Shown here: one piece after another, positions 8,042-17,015 of the stretch
How positions within the stretch are numbered: the stretch's first letter is position 1
How the letters are laid out: each line of letters starts with the position of its first letter
Source of the DNA: Maliibacterium massiliense
GTDB taxonomy: Bacteria; Bacillota; Clostridia; Christensenellales; Maliibacteriaceae
Direction of reading: 5' to 3'
Assembly: GCF_900604345.1 (NCBI RefSeq)
Contig: NZ_LR026983.1
Span: forward strand, 2,294,001-2,358,000
Length of the DNA stretch: 64,000 nucleotides
Notes under the pieces: model-generated
The model's database searches: none
What the model was told of the DNA's origin: nothing
Seen by the model: only the letters and a program-made list of their open reading frames with translations
Translations under genes and position numbers: made by a program

Positions 8042-8317
8042 ATGAATACCATCGATACCCTGGCGGCCTTCCGTTCCAGGCAGCAGGCCATTGCCTTTGA
8101 CCTGGAGCTGCACGCCGCGGCCATCGACAGCCAGGTGATCTCCACGCCGCCTTCGATATCGCAGGGGTGCGGCGTATCGGTCGCCTTTGCGCATGAAGAT
8201 ATGCAGCGCATCATCGGTTTGGGCCTGCTTGGACGCTATACATCCTTTGACGGCATTTTTCAGCTGCAGACACAGATGCACGGCCGCCTGCGCTGGGTGC
8301 GGATATACAACGTATAA
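8042..8317 (+). CDS. DUF3343 protein, putative Se/S carrier-like
   Basis: 91 residues. The middle block VISTPPSISQGCGVSVAF is the hallmark of DUF3343: a Pro-rich turn, then a Gly-Cys-Gly whose cysteine is thought to carry sulfur or selenium as persulfide/selenide. I start at ATG 8042 (SD AAAGAGGT, 7 bases upstream) rather than at in-frame codons upstream. Its location head-to-head with a cysteine desulfurase supports a carrier role, but that is inference. The C-terminus (HGRLRWVRIYNV) is ordinary. Endonuclease III follows 24 bases later, likely in the same transcript. Confidence 0.75.
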   Translation: MNTIDTLAAFRSRQQAIAFDLELHAAAIDSQVISTPPSISQGCGVSVAFAHEDMQRIIGLGLLGRYTSFDGIFQLQTQMHGRLRWVRIYNV

Positions 8318-8341
8318 TATCTACGAAAGGAACGAAACGCC

Positions 8342-8995
8342 ATGCTTGACAAGCAGCAGATTGCAAACGTATTGGAGAAACTCAGCGCCGCCTATCCCGA
8401 CGCCAAGCCGGGGCTGCATTTTCAAAATGCGTTTCAGCTGCTGATTGCCACCATCCTCTCGGCGCAGTGCACGGACGTGCGCGTCAACAAGGTGACGCCC
8501 GCGCTGTTTGCGGCCTATCCCACGCCCGAGGCGATGGCGGCATGTCCACTGCAGGAGTTGGAGGCGTATATCCGTACCTGCGGCATGTACCACACCAAGG
8601 CAAAGCACATCCTCCAGACCTGCCAGGCCATCGTATCGGATTTCGGCGGCAAGGTGCCCGAAACCATGGAACAGCTGCAGAAACTGCCTGGCGTGGGCCG
8701 CAAGACGGCCAACGTGGTGCTCTCCAACGCCTTTGGCGTGCCCGCCATCGCGGTGGACACCCACGTTTTTCGCGTCGCCAACCGCATCGGCCTTGCCGCG
8801 GCGAAGAATGTGGAGAAGACCGAGCAGCAGCTGATGGAAAACATCCCGCGCGACACCTGGTCGATCGCCCACCACTGGCTGATCTGGCACGGCCGGCGCG
8901 TGTGCAGCGCGCAAAAACCCAAGTGTGAGCTGTGCCCGCTGCAGGCGGAGTGCGCGCACTTCCAAAAGCTGGGCAAGGATGAAAAAACCGCGTGA
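8342..8995 (+). CDS. nth: endonuclease III
   Basis: 217 residues. A base-excision repair glycosylase/AP lyase that removes oxidised pyrimidines. The helix-hairpin-helix LPGVGRKTANVVL carries the catalytic Lys121; Asp139 is in AIAVDTHVFRVANR; the [4Fe-4S] cluster ligands Cys188, 195, 198 and 204 have the classical C-x6-C-x2-C-x5-C spacing near the C-terminus. Positions agree to within one residue with the Escherichia coli enzyme. Start ATG 8342 has AAAGGA upstream. It closes the small unit begun by the DUF3343 gene. Confidence 0.97.
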   Translation: MLDKQQIANVLEKLSAAYPDAKPGLHFQNAFQLLIATILSAQCTDVRVNKVTPALFAAYPTPEAMAACPLQELEAYIRTCGMYHTKAKHILQTCQAIVSDFGGKVPETMEQLQKLPGVGRKTANVVLSNAFGVPAIAVDTHVFRVANRIGLAAAKNVEKTEQQLMENIPRDTWSIAHHWLIWHGRRVCSAQKPKCELCPLQAECAHFQKLGKDEKTA

Positions 8996-9030
8996 ACGCG
9001 CGGCGCGCGTGGAAGCAATTGTAAGCCTAA

Positions 9031-9065
9031 GGGCGCCCCGAAGGAAGCTTCGGAGCGCCCTTTTT
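9031..9065 (+). terminator. terminator after nth
   Basis: GGGCGC (9031-9036) pairs with GCGCCC (9055-9060), CCGAA with TTCGG inside, and TTTTT follows. Confidence 0.9.
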
Positions 9066-9129
9066 ATTGTATATGGGCTGGTTTCGCACCCAAGGATGCA
9101 AAAAAACATGCTTTTTTGATCAAATAGGT

Positions 9130-9159
9130 CTGACATTTGCACCGAAGATATGTTATAAT
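9130..9159 (+). promoter_or_regulatory. extended -10 promoter of the Cys-rich/CarD unit
   Basis: TGtTATAAT (9151-9159) with a weak CTGACA-like -35 (9130-9135, 18-base spacer). Confidence 0.7.
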
Positions 9160-9247
9160 ATATAAACAACGTGCCACCTGCCAGCGGAAAAGCGCGGATG
9201 CTGCATGCCGGTGGGTGCGCGCATTTGCACTTGCGAAAGGTACGGTT

Positions 9248-9559
9248 ATGCGCACAATACAGAGAGTATTCCATAAGGACGACCCCAAGGCGCACTATGA
9301 GCTGTGTGATCTGCCCAACTGCGCGTTTTTGACGTGCCAGGGTACGTGCAGCAAGCTGGATGTGTCCGCGTGCATTGGGGACGCGTGCGCCTTTATCCAG
9401 TCCGAGGGCGACATATCCAGGGCGCGCGCGCAGTGGAAGGCGCGCATGCAGGCGCTTGACACGCAGCAGCAATGCGCGATTGCGAAAAAGTACTACCGCG
9501 GACAGATGCCCTGGCAGGATGGGAACACAAACCAGCAGGGCGCGAAAGGGCAGAGGTGA
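9248..9559 (+). CDS. small Cys-rich protein, unknown
   Basis: 103 residues from ATG 9248 (SD GAAAGG at 9235-9240). The N-terminal half carries six cysteines within about 34 residues (HYELCDLPNCAF, TCQGTCSK, ACIGDACAF), spaced C-x4-C-x4-C-x3-C then C-x4-C, which suggests a zinc or iron-sulfur binding knuckle. The C-terminal half is helical and Gln-rich with a disordered tail. I do not recognise the family. It is followed 8 bases later by a CarD-family regulator and shares its promoter and terminator, hinting that it is made together with an RNA polymerase-binding factor. Confidence 0.7.
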   Translation: MRTIQRVFHKDDPKAHYELCDLPNCAFLTCQGTCSKLDVSACIGDACAFIQSEGDISRARAQWKARMQALDTQQQCAIAKKYYRGQMPWQDGNTNQQGAKGQR

Positions 9560-9567
9560 AGGAAAGC

Positions 9568-10080
9568 ATGTTTCAGGTCAATGACACGGTCATGTACGGC
9601 AATACCGGCGTATGCCGGATTGTGGACATACGCCAGGAGAAGTTTGCGGGCAGGACGGCGCAGTACTATATTTTAAAGCCCGTGGACGACGCAAGCACCA
9701 CCATCCACTGCCCCACGGAAAACGCGCAGGCCAAGATCCGTAAGCTGCTCAGCCCGGAGGAGGTCTACGCCCTGATCCAGATCATGCCCGATATGCAGGC
9801 GGAGTGGATTGAGAGCGAGCAGCAGCGCAAGGAGGCCTTTAACAACATCCTCAAGCGTGGCGACCACGTGGAGCTTGTCAAGCTCATCAAGGCGCTGCAC
9901 TTCAAGCGCGCGGAAAAGCTCCAGGCGGGCCGCAAGTTCTATGCGGCGGACGAAAAGGTGATGAAGGACGCGGAGCGGATGCTCCACGGGGAGCTCGCCT
10001 ACGTGCTGAAGATCGCGCCGGAGGAGGTCGTTCCCTTTATCATGGGCGAACTGCAGGATGTGGACGCGGCGCAGGCATAA
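9568..10080 (+). CDS. CarD-family transcription regulator
   Basis: 170 residues. The N-terminal CarD/TRCF RNA-polymerase interaction (Tudor-like) domain is clear from FQVNDTVMYGNTGVCRI onward (residues 1-60), with the beta-hairpin QYYILKPVDD. The rest is the helical DNA-binding domain with the conserved stretch around LAYVLKIAPEEV near the end. CarD proteins bind the polymerase beta subunit and stabilise open promoter complexes, notably on rRNA promoters. I start at ATG 9568; an in-frame GTG at 9556 overlaps the preceding stop. It follows the Cys-rich gene and ends in a terminator. Confidence 0.9.
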   Translation: MFQVNDTVMYGNTGVCRIVDIRQEKFAGRTAQYYILKPVDDASTTIHCPTENAQAKIRKLLSPEEVYALIQIMPDMQAEWIESEQQRKEAFNNILKRGDHVELVKLIKALHFKRAEKLQAGRKFYAADEKVMKDAERMLHGELAYVLKIAPEEVVPFIMGELQDVDAAQA

Positions 10081-10093
10081 ACGCGGGGGACAC

Positions 10094-10124
10094 GCGCAGG
10101 CAAATGCCCCCCTGCGCTTTTTTT
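10094..10124 (+). terminator. terminator after the CarD gene
   Basis: GCGCAGG (10094-10100) pairs with CCTGCGC (10111-10117), followed by a run of seven T. Confidence 0.9.
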
Positions 10125-10195
10125 ATGCGCGCCAGGCGCGCCGGCGATCTTTTGCGCGGTATTTGGCGCAGGCAGGCGTGCGCACGGCGTCTTTG

Positions 10196-11529
<1,334 letters not shown>

Positions 11530-11566
11530 AACGCATCAGAAATGACTGGTAAGGGGAAGAAGAGAT

Positions 11567-11869
11567 ATGTTGACAAGCAAACAGCGCGCCGCGCTGCGCG
11601 CCATGGCGCAGCAACTGGAGCCCATCGTGCAGATGGGCAAGGAGGGCATCGGGCCGACCCTGTGCAAGCAGGTGGATGATGTGCTGGAGGCGCGGGAACT
11701 GATCAAGGTGACGCTGCAGAAGGGCGCGCCCTACGACACGCACGAGGCGTGCGACCTGCTCTGCGCAGAAGTGGACGCAGAGCCCGTGCAGTGCATCGGC
11801 CGGCGCTTTGTGCTCTACCGGCAGGCAAAAGATCCGGAAAAACGCAAAATCGTGGTGCCGCGCGCGTAG
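11567..11869 (+). CDS. yhbY: YhbY-family RNA-binding protein (CRM domain)
   Basis: 100 residues forming a single CRM domain: LTSKQRAALRAMAQ at the start, the GxxG-type loop QMGKEGIGP (about 23-31), and the beta-strand block ELIKVTLQKG. YhbY-type proteins associate with pre-50S particles. It follows obg by 37 bases (AAGGGGAAG ribosome binding site) and is closed by the hairpin at 11902. In many Clostridia the obg-yhbY-nadD-rsfS order is kept; here nadD is about 1.7 kb further on, split off by two minus-strand genes. Confidence 0.93.
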   Translation: MLTSKQRAALRAMAQQLEPIVQMGKEGIGPTLCKQVDDVLEARELIKVTLQKGAPYDTHEACDLLCAEVDAEPVQCIGRRFVLYRQAKDPEKRKIVVPRA

Positions 11870-11901
11870 CTGTTAAATAAATAGGAAAAAGAATCGAAGA
11901 A

Positions 11902-11932
11902 AAGCGGAAGGAGCATCTGCTTCCTTCCGCTT
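11902..11932. terminator. hairpin between convergent yhbY and DUF3795 gene
   Basis: AAGCGGAAGGA (11902-11912) is complementary to TCCTTCCGCTT (11922-11932), with a GCA/TGC extension in the loop. The plus-strand tail is only moderately T-rich. The minus-strand tail is also T-rich, so it may serve both genes. Confidence 0.7.
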
Positions 11933-11947
11933 GCTTTCGCTGCGCGT

Positions 11948-12364
11948 TTAGCGATCCATGGGTCCCTGGCACTGGCTGCAGGCCCGCGTATGCAGGGAAA
12001 TGACGCCGCCGCACGCTGCGCACGTATAGTGCCGCTTTTGCTGCTGCATGAAGGCCGAAAGCCCGTGCGCCTGCACGTAGCGGCTGTTTTCCACGAGACT
12101 TGCTGCGTAACGCTTGCGGTAACTCCGCTCAAGCGCCTGGATGCGCTTGCAGGGGAAGGCGGGGCATGCGTGGCAATGGGTGAGCCCTTTTTCCACGACA
12201 CAGGAGCGTATGGCGCAGCGGCGGCAGTGCGCGGGCTTTTCCGCATCGTCCATCCTGCAGCCTGCACAGGGCGTTTTATGTGCGCAATGCCGGTAGCATA
12301 CAAGGCAGTTGCTGCCGCACGGGGCAAACAACGCGGGCGCAATGGCTCCTTTGGGCATTTGCAT
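11948..12364 (-). CDS. DUF3795-like Cys-rich protein
   Basis: 138 residues with about 15 cysteines. The N-terminal part follows the DUF3795 pattern: CGSNCLVCYRHC, PCAGC, then HCRRCAIRSCVVEKG and THCHACPAFPCKRI, which look like zinc or iron-sulfur ligands. An extra C-terminal zinc-ribbon-like pair is present (YTCAACGGVIS, ACSQCQG). Function is unknown for the family. ATG at 12364 is preceded on its strand by AGGGGGA at about 8 bases. It is convergent with yhbY; the neighbouring minus-strand gene at 12563 lies 198 bases upstream, so the two may be separate units. Confidence 0.75.
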   Translation of the reverse strand: MQMPKGAIAPALFAPCGSNCLVCYRHCAHKTPCAGCRMDDAEKPAHCRRCAIRSCVVEKGLTHCHACPAFPCKRIQALERSYRKRYAASLVENSRYVQAHGLSAFMQQQKRHYTCAACGGVISLHTRACSQCQGPMDR

Positions 12365-12562
12365 ACAGGATATCCCCCTTTTTCAGCATGCTACATGCGG
12401 TTACACGCTGTATTGCTACATTGATTGTAGCACAGCGGGACACGGGCATCCACACGCCTGCGCAGCAGCGTGCATGCAGGCGCGCAGATTAAAGCGAGCA
12501 ATCGGAGCAGGCCTGCAAACGGGGAGGGAGCGCCGCGCGGTTTCCTGACTATTTTCTGCACA

Positions 12563-13459
12563 TCAGGAGGCGTGCCGGCGCGTGGTGATCTGCGCCTCCC
12601 GCCGCAGGATGGAGGCCACGCCCAACCCCAGGCTGAGCGCACCCACGATGCGGTAGTAGGTGGGGAACACTACAAAGAAGGAAAGCACCAGCATCAGCGC
12701 ACCGCTGAGCAGGTAGATGCGCGCCCGCCCGGGCGAGAGCGCCGTCTTGAAAAAAGAGGTGCGCACCTGCTTTTGCGCCAAGACGTCCAGCGCGTAGCGC
12801 GCCACCGCCTCGTCGGAGGGTAGCCTGCCCGCCCGCCGGATGGCAGCAAGCAGCGTATCCGCGCTGATAGGGGAGGCAAAAAGGTTTTCCATGCGCCCGA
12901 TAAAGCCCTGCGCTGCCTCGTCCAGCAATCCGGTGGTCATGATAAAAAGGGGCAGGCCGCGTGCCTGCGCCGTGCGCATGGCACATAGCAGCGCGCCGCG
13001 CTCCAGCGGCGTATCGGGCATGGCCCGTGCAAAGTGGACCAGCAGCTGTTCCGCGCCGCAGCACGCCTCCCACCAGCCATCGCGTACGCGCCGCAAAAGC
13101 GTCACCTCCATGGGGGCCAGCACCGCCTCAAGCAGCGGGGTTGCCTGCGCGTCGGGTAGCATCAGCAGCTGTTCCAGTGCCAGTGCGTCGCGCATCTGGC
13201 GCCAGGTGGCGCGCAGGTAGCGCTGCCTGCGCATGCGCCGCCACACAAAATAGGCGTAGGCAAGCAGTGCCGTCACGATGAGCGAGAGCAGCGCCGCGCC
13301 GCCTGTGGAGCGCACTTGGCGGTAGAACCACAGATAAAGCAGCAGATCGGCCAGCAGCGCGCAGAAGGCCAGGTCAAGCCCCTGCGCAAAGCGGGATTTG
13401 CCTTTGTGCATGCTGTGCAGGATTGCTTTTTGCGCCTTTTGAATCATTGTGCTACACAT
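12563..13459 (-). CDS. unrecognised four-helix membrane protein with Mrr-like middle domain
   Basis: 298 residues (a second ATG at 13447 may be the true start, with AAGG 11-12 bases upstream). Two membrane helices lie at about 33-68, two more at about 245-285, and a 150-residue soluble domain sits between. The middle domain has a run of the type hydrophobic strand, helix, LPLFIMTTGLLDEAAQGF, then SADTLLAAI. This resembles the second half of Mrr/restriction-endonuclease-like folds (an A-x-x-G-L-F-x-T-T strand, then a helix, then the final strand/helix). The catalytic Q/E-x-K is not seen (LLVHFA instead), so any nuclease function would be lost. This reading is tentative. Convergent or overlapping partners are absent. 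Confidence 0.6.
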   Translation of the reverse strand: MCSTMIQKAQKAILHSMHKGKSRFAQGLDLAFCALLADLLLYLWFYRQVRSTGGAALLSLIVTALLAYAYFVWRRMRRQRYLRATWRQMRDALALEQLLMLPDAQATPLLEAVLAPMEVTLLRRVRDGWWEACCGAEQLLVHFARAMPDTPLERGALLCAMRTAQARGLPLFIMTTGLLDEAAQGFIGRMENLFASPISADTLLAAIRRAGRLPSDEAVARYALDVLAQKQVRTSFFKTALSPGRARIYLLSGALMLVLSFFVVFPTYYRIVGALSLGLGVASILRREAQITTRRHAS

Positions 13460-13524
13460 CCTTCTACAGTAAAAAGCATCTGTGTATAGTGTGCCGCAGG
13501 GCGCGGGTTCTCATGCGCCTGCGC

Positions 13525-13553
13525 TTTTGTTTTGGCGCGGGATGCGCTATAAT
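13525..13553 (+). promoter_or_regulatory. promoter of nadD-yqeK/rsfS
   Basis: TTTTGT (13525-13530), a 17-base spacer and TATAAT (13548-13553), 39 bases before the start. Confidence 0.6.
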
Positions 13554-13591
13554 AAAACCAACCGAATTGACACTTTAAGGGAGAGAAGACG

Positions 13592-14803
13592 ATGCAGCAG
13601 CACCAACGCATTGGCTTGATGGGGGGGACGTTCGATCCCATCCACTGCGGGCATCTGGAGATGGCGGCGCTTGCCCGGCGGGAACTGGGGCTGCAGCAGG
13701 TCTACTTTGTGCCAGTGGGAAATCCGCCGCACAAGCGCGTTGCGCGCAACGAGAGCTGTGCGCGCGCGCAGATGGTGCAGCGGGCCATCGCGCACGAACC
13801 CGCCTACAGCATGCTGGATTTGGAGCTGAAGCGCTCCGGCTATACCTACAGCATCGATACACTGCGCCAGCTGCACGCGCTGCAGCCCCAAAGCGCGTGG
13901 GTATACATCATCGGCACGGACACCCTGCTTGAGCTGGATACCTGGCGGGATTTCGCGCACGTCGCGCAGCTGTGCACCTTTTTTGCCGTGCGCCGGCTGG
14001 GTATCTGCGAGGGGGAGGTGGCGCAGAAGTGCGCACAGCTTGCAGTGCGCTTTGGCGCGCGCATCAGCGTATCGCAGGCCTACGCCGCGCCCATCTCCTC
14101 CACACAGGTGCGTGCGCGCATCGCCGCGGGAAAAAGCTGGCAGGATATGGTGCCCGCGGCCGTCAAAGCATATATTGAAGCGCACGGGCTGTATCAACAG
14201 AGCGTGGACTATGCCGAGGACTTTGCGCGCGTCGCGCCGCGCGTACAGCGCGCGCTCAGCCCCCGGCGCTGGGAGCATACGCTGGGCGTGGTGGAGACGG
14301 CCGAAGAACTCGCCCGCCGCTTTGGCTGCGACGTGCACAAGGCGCGCCTTGCGGCGCTGGTGCATGACTGCGCCAAGGAAATCCGTGGGGAGGACGCCTG
14401 CAAGCTGGCCGCGCAGATGCACATCACCTTTGATGCGGAGATGCGCGCCATGCCCAAGCTGTGGCACGGGCCGCTGGGGGCAGGGGTGGCCTACTACCGC
14501 TACAACATCGAGGATGAGGATATCCTCGCTGCGGTGTACTACCATTCCACCGGCAGGCGGGGCATGAGCAAGCTGGAGGAAATCATCAAGCTTGCCGATA
14601 TGATCGAGCGGGGGCGCAGCTTTGCGGGGCTGGCGTCCCTGCGGGAGATATCCAAGCGCGACCTGGACGCGGCGGTGATCGCCTGCCTGGAGAACACCCA
14701 CGGATACCTGCGCATCAACGGGCACCGGTGCAGCAGCGCCTCGCTGGAGGCGGTGGCGTATCTGGAGGAAAAGCAGGCCCGGTCGGCGCATACATTATCT
14801 TAA
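13592..14803 (+). CDS. nadD: NadD-YqeK fusion: nicotinate-nucleotide adenylyltransferase plus HD phosphohydrolase
   Basis: 403 residues, twice the usual length, because two normally separate enzymes are joined. Residues 1 to about 197 are NadD: MGGTFDPIHCGHLEM is the nucleotidyltransferase HxGH loop and PISSTQVRARI the second motif. It makes nicotinate adenine dinucleotide in NAD synthesis. Residues about 210-400 are a YqeK-type HD domain (RRWEHTLGVVETAEELA, then ALVHDCAKEI and YYHSTGR), which in Firmicutes hydrolyses diadenosine tetraphosphate. The linker is short, with no internal start plus ribosome binding site. Followed by rsfS, as in most Clostridia (nadD-yqeK-rsfS). Confidence 0.95.
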   Translation: MQQHQRIGLMGGTFDPIHCGHLEMAALARRELGLQQVYFVPVGNPPHKRVARNESCARAQMVQRAIAHEPAYSMLDLELKRSGYTYSIDTLRQLHALQPQSAWVYIIGTDTLLELDTWRDFAHVAQLCTFFAVRRLGICEGEVAQKCAQLAVRFGARISVSQAYAAPISSTQVRARIAAGKSWQDMVPAAVKAYIEAHGLYQQSVDYAEDFARVAPRVQRALSPRRWEHTLGVVETAEELARRFGCDVHKARLAALVHDCAKEIRGEDACKLAAQMHITFDAEMRAMPKLWHGPLGAGVAYYRYNIEDEDILAAVYYHSTGRRGMSKLEEIIKLADMIERGRSFAGLASLREISKRDLDAAVIACLENTHGYLRINGHRCSSASLEAVAYLEEKQARSAHTLS

Positions 14804-14841
14804 AACAAAGGCATCCATCCATAACTGAAGGAGGAAATGTA

Positions 14842-15213
14842 TTGCAGAGCAGTGAAGCACTTGCCGGAAGGATCGCCGGCATCCTGGAGGAGAAAAAGGC
14901 CAAGGACATCGTAACGCTGGATATTTCCAACATGACTGTGATTGCGGAGCGGTTCGTCATCGCAAGCGGGAGCACCAGCACCCAGGTGCACGCACTGGTG
15001 GACGCGGTGGAGGAGACGCTCAAAGAGCAGGAGCAGCGCGCCCCCCTGCGCGAGGAGGGGTACCGTGAGGGCCGCTGGGCCGTGATCGACTACGGCGACG
15101 TCATCGTGCACATCTTCCACCAGGAGGAGCGCGCATTCTACAACCTGGAACGCCTGTGGATGGATGAAAAAAAGTTCACCTTCCATCCCGACGGCGATCT
15201 TGCGCGGGAGTAA
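14842..15213 (+). CDS. rsfS: ribosomal silencing factor RsfS
   Basis: 123 residues from a TTG start at 14842, chosen because AAGGAGG (14828-14834) sits 7 bases before it and no ATG is suitably placed. Conserved segments: AKDIVTLDISNMTVIAERFVI near the N-terminus, the GSTSTQVHALVDAV helix, and YGDVIVHIFHQEERAFYNLE with a W-x-D shortly after. RsfS binds L14 on the 50S subunit and blocks subunit joining under starvation. Third activity of the nadD/yqeK/rsfS unit, 38 bases downstream. Confidence 0.95.
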   Translation: MQSSEALAGRIAGILEEKKAKDIVTLDISNMTVIAERFVIASGSTSTQVHALVDAVEETLKEQEQRAPLREEGYREGRWAVIDYGDVIVHIFHQEERAFYNLERLWMDEKKFTFHPDGDLARE

Positions 15214-15264
15214 TGGCGGGCGCAATACTTGTAAGCATCCCGTAAAAGGGGGTATATCCCTGCG

Positions 15265-15299
15265 AAAAAAGGCCGCATACAGCTCGTATGCGGCCTTTT
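15265..15299. terminator. bidirectional terminator between rsfS and the D,D-carboxypeptidase
   Basis: GGCCGCATAC (15271-15280) and GTATGCGGCC (15286-15295) form a perfect 10-bp stem with a 5-base loop, with AAAAAA before and TTTT after, so it works on both strands. Confidence 0.93.
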
Positions 15300-15315
15300 G
15301 ATGTTTGTTTGCGCG

Positions 15316-16896
15316 TTAACGGTAGCGGTCCTGCGGACGCTTTTTGGGGCGGGTCGGCTGCGCGCGTCCATCGTCAGCACGGCGCGGATCGCGCATCTGC
15401 GTGCCGGCCTGGCGCGGAGGCTGCCTGCGGGCCGGGGGAGCGCCCCGACGCGGCGGCGTCCGCCCGACCGGCGGACGGTTTGCGCGCACCAGCGTCAGCG
15501 GCGCGTGGCCTCCGCGGCGGTGGCTGCGGCGGCGCTGTTTGCGCCGCACGATGTGCTGGATGATCAGCAGTATGGTGATGAGCACAAACGCGCCCAGCAC
15601 CAGGTACATGATCCACTTGAGCTTGCCCAGCTGCGTCTCCTGCTGCGCGCTCCACTGCACGAGGCTGCGCTTGGGCGCGACATCGCGCGAGGCGGTGATG
15701 GTGCCGCGCAGCAGCTCCTCGCCGTCAAGCTGCATGGAAAAGGTGCCCAAGCGCGCGCCCGCTTCAACGGGCGCCTTGATCTCCAGCGTTTCCGGATCGG
15801 TGACGATCTGTATCTCGCCTGCGCGCGCGGTGATGTTCTGAATATACGCCTTGGTATTGGTCAAAATGCCGCTGCCCTCTTCAGGCACAAAATGCAGCTG
15901 CAGCTTGCCCTCGGCGATATCGTCGGAGGCAGCGCCGGCCACCTGCACCGTCTGGGGGTGCTGGGTGTTCATCAGCGAGACCAAATCCAGCGTGGCGTAG
16001 TTGTTGAAGCCATAGTAGAACATGCGGATGCTGTCGCGCCATTTTTCGTACTTGGTGCTTTTAAAGACGATGGTGCCCAGCGCCACGCCATCCTTTTCCG
16101 CCGAGGCGATCAGGCACTGGCCGGCCTCGTTGGTAAAGCCGGTTTTGATGCCGTTGGCGCCCTCGTAGCGGAACTGCTCGGAGGCGTCAGGGCTGAGCAG
16201 CAGATTGCCGTTGGTAAACACGCGCGGCGTGGTGCACACCGCGTTGGGCTCCAGCGTATACTCCCAGGTGGAGACGATCTTGCGGAAGGTCTCGTTCTGG
16301 TAGGCTGTCATCACCAGCTTCTGCATATCGGCTGCGGTCATGTAGTGCTCGGGGTTGTGCAGGCCGTGCGCGTTCATAAAATGGGAATTGGTCATGCCCA
16401 GCTGCTGGGCGCGCTCGTTCATCATGGCGACAAAACCGTCGAGCGAGCCGCCGATGTGCACCGCCACGGCGTTGGCCGCGTCATTGCCCGACCGAAGCAT
16501 CAGCGCGTAGAGCAGTTGCTCGAGCGTGAGTGTCTCGCCCACCATCAGGCCGGCCAGGCTGGAGCCGGGCTCCAGGTTTTTGATATCTTCGGTAAGCGTG
16601 ACCTGATCGGCCAAATTGCCCTTTTCAATGGCGAGCAGCGCCGTCAGTATTTTGGTGGTGCTTGCGGGGTAAAACCGCGCGTCCGGATTCTTGGAGAACA
16701 GCACCGTGCCTGTTTTCAGGTCGTATAAAAGCGCGCCCTCGGCGGTGATGATATCCGCGCTTAAGGTGTTGGGCGTCGTGGTCTGGGGCGTCTCCTCCGG
16801 CGCAGGGTCGGCCAGCGCCGGCGCGCATAGGAGCGTGGCGGCGCAGAGGAACGATATTATGAACGCAGCGATGCGCTGTGCGGCATGATGTTTCAT
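15316..16896 (-). CDS. D-alanyl-D-alanine carboxypeptidase with C-terminal anchor and Arg/Pro-rich tail
   Basis: About 526 residues from ATG 16896 (in-frame TTG at 16902 is an alternative). A signal peptide ends near ALADPAP. The peptidase S11/PBP5 domain has the active-site tetrad STTK (about 79-82), SGN (about 136-138) and KTG (about 251-253). A beta-rich PBP5 C-terminal domain (about 300-405) and a membrane helix (about 428-448) follow. It trims the terminal D-Ala of peptidoglycan. Unlike usual family members, which end in an amphipathic helix, this one continues into a 77-residue cytoplasmic-side tail with about 23 arginines and many prolines, which could bind nucleic acid or acidic lipids (inference). 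Minus strand, alone. Confidence 0.93.
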   Translation of the reverse strand: MKHHAAQRIAAFIISFLCAATLLCAPALADPAPEETPQTTTPNTLSADIITAEGALLYDLKTGTVLFSKNPDARFYPASTTKILTALLAIEKGNLADQVTLTEDIKNLEPGSSLAGLMVGETLTLEQLLYALMLRSGNDAANAVAVHIGGSLDGFVAMMNERAQQLGMTNSHFMNAHGLHNPEHYMTAADMQKLVMTAYQNETFRKIVSTWEYTLEPNAVCTTPRVFTNGNLLLSPDASEQFRYEGANGIKTGFTNEAGQCLIASAEKDGVALGTIVFKSTKYEKWRDSIRMFYYGFNNYATLDLVSLMNTQHPQTVQVAGAASDDIAEGKLQLHFVPEEGSGILTNTKAYIQNITARAGEIQIVTDPETLEIKAPVEAGARLGTFSMQLDGEELLRGTITASRDVAPKRSLVQWSAQQETQLGKLKWIMYLVLGAFVLITILLIIQHIVRRKQRRRSHRRGGHAPLTLVRANRPPVGRTPPRRGAPPARRQPPRQAGTQMRDPRRADDGRAQPTRPKKRPQDRYR

Positions 16897-16916
16897 CTTC
16901 AATGGATTCCTACCTC

Positions 16917-17015
16917 TAATAAAGCTTGCAGATAATAAAGCTTGCAGAGCGATGCGTAAAAGCCCGCAAAGCGGTTGATATCGCCTGTAAAGCGATGATA
17001 AAGCCCTGTATGGCT
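16917..17015. repeat. degenerate tandem repeats of about 20 bp
   Basis: TAATAAAGCTTGCAGA occurs twice head to tail (16917-16932, 16933-16948). Read on the minus strand, three further, more diverged units of 20-22 bases continue the pattern of a C-T-rich start, GC, then TATTA/TATC (for example around CTTTACAGGCGATATCAACC). The array lies in the probable 5' untranslated region of the carboxypeptidase. Confidence 0.55.
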
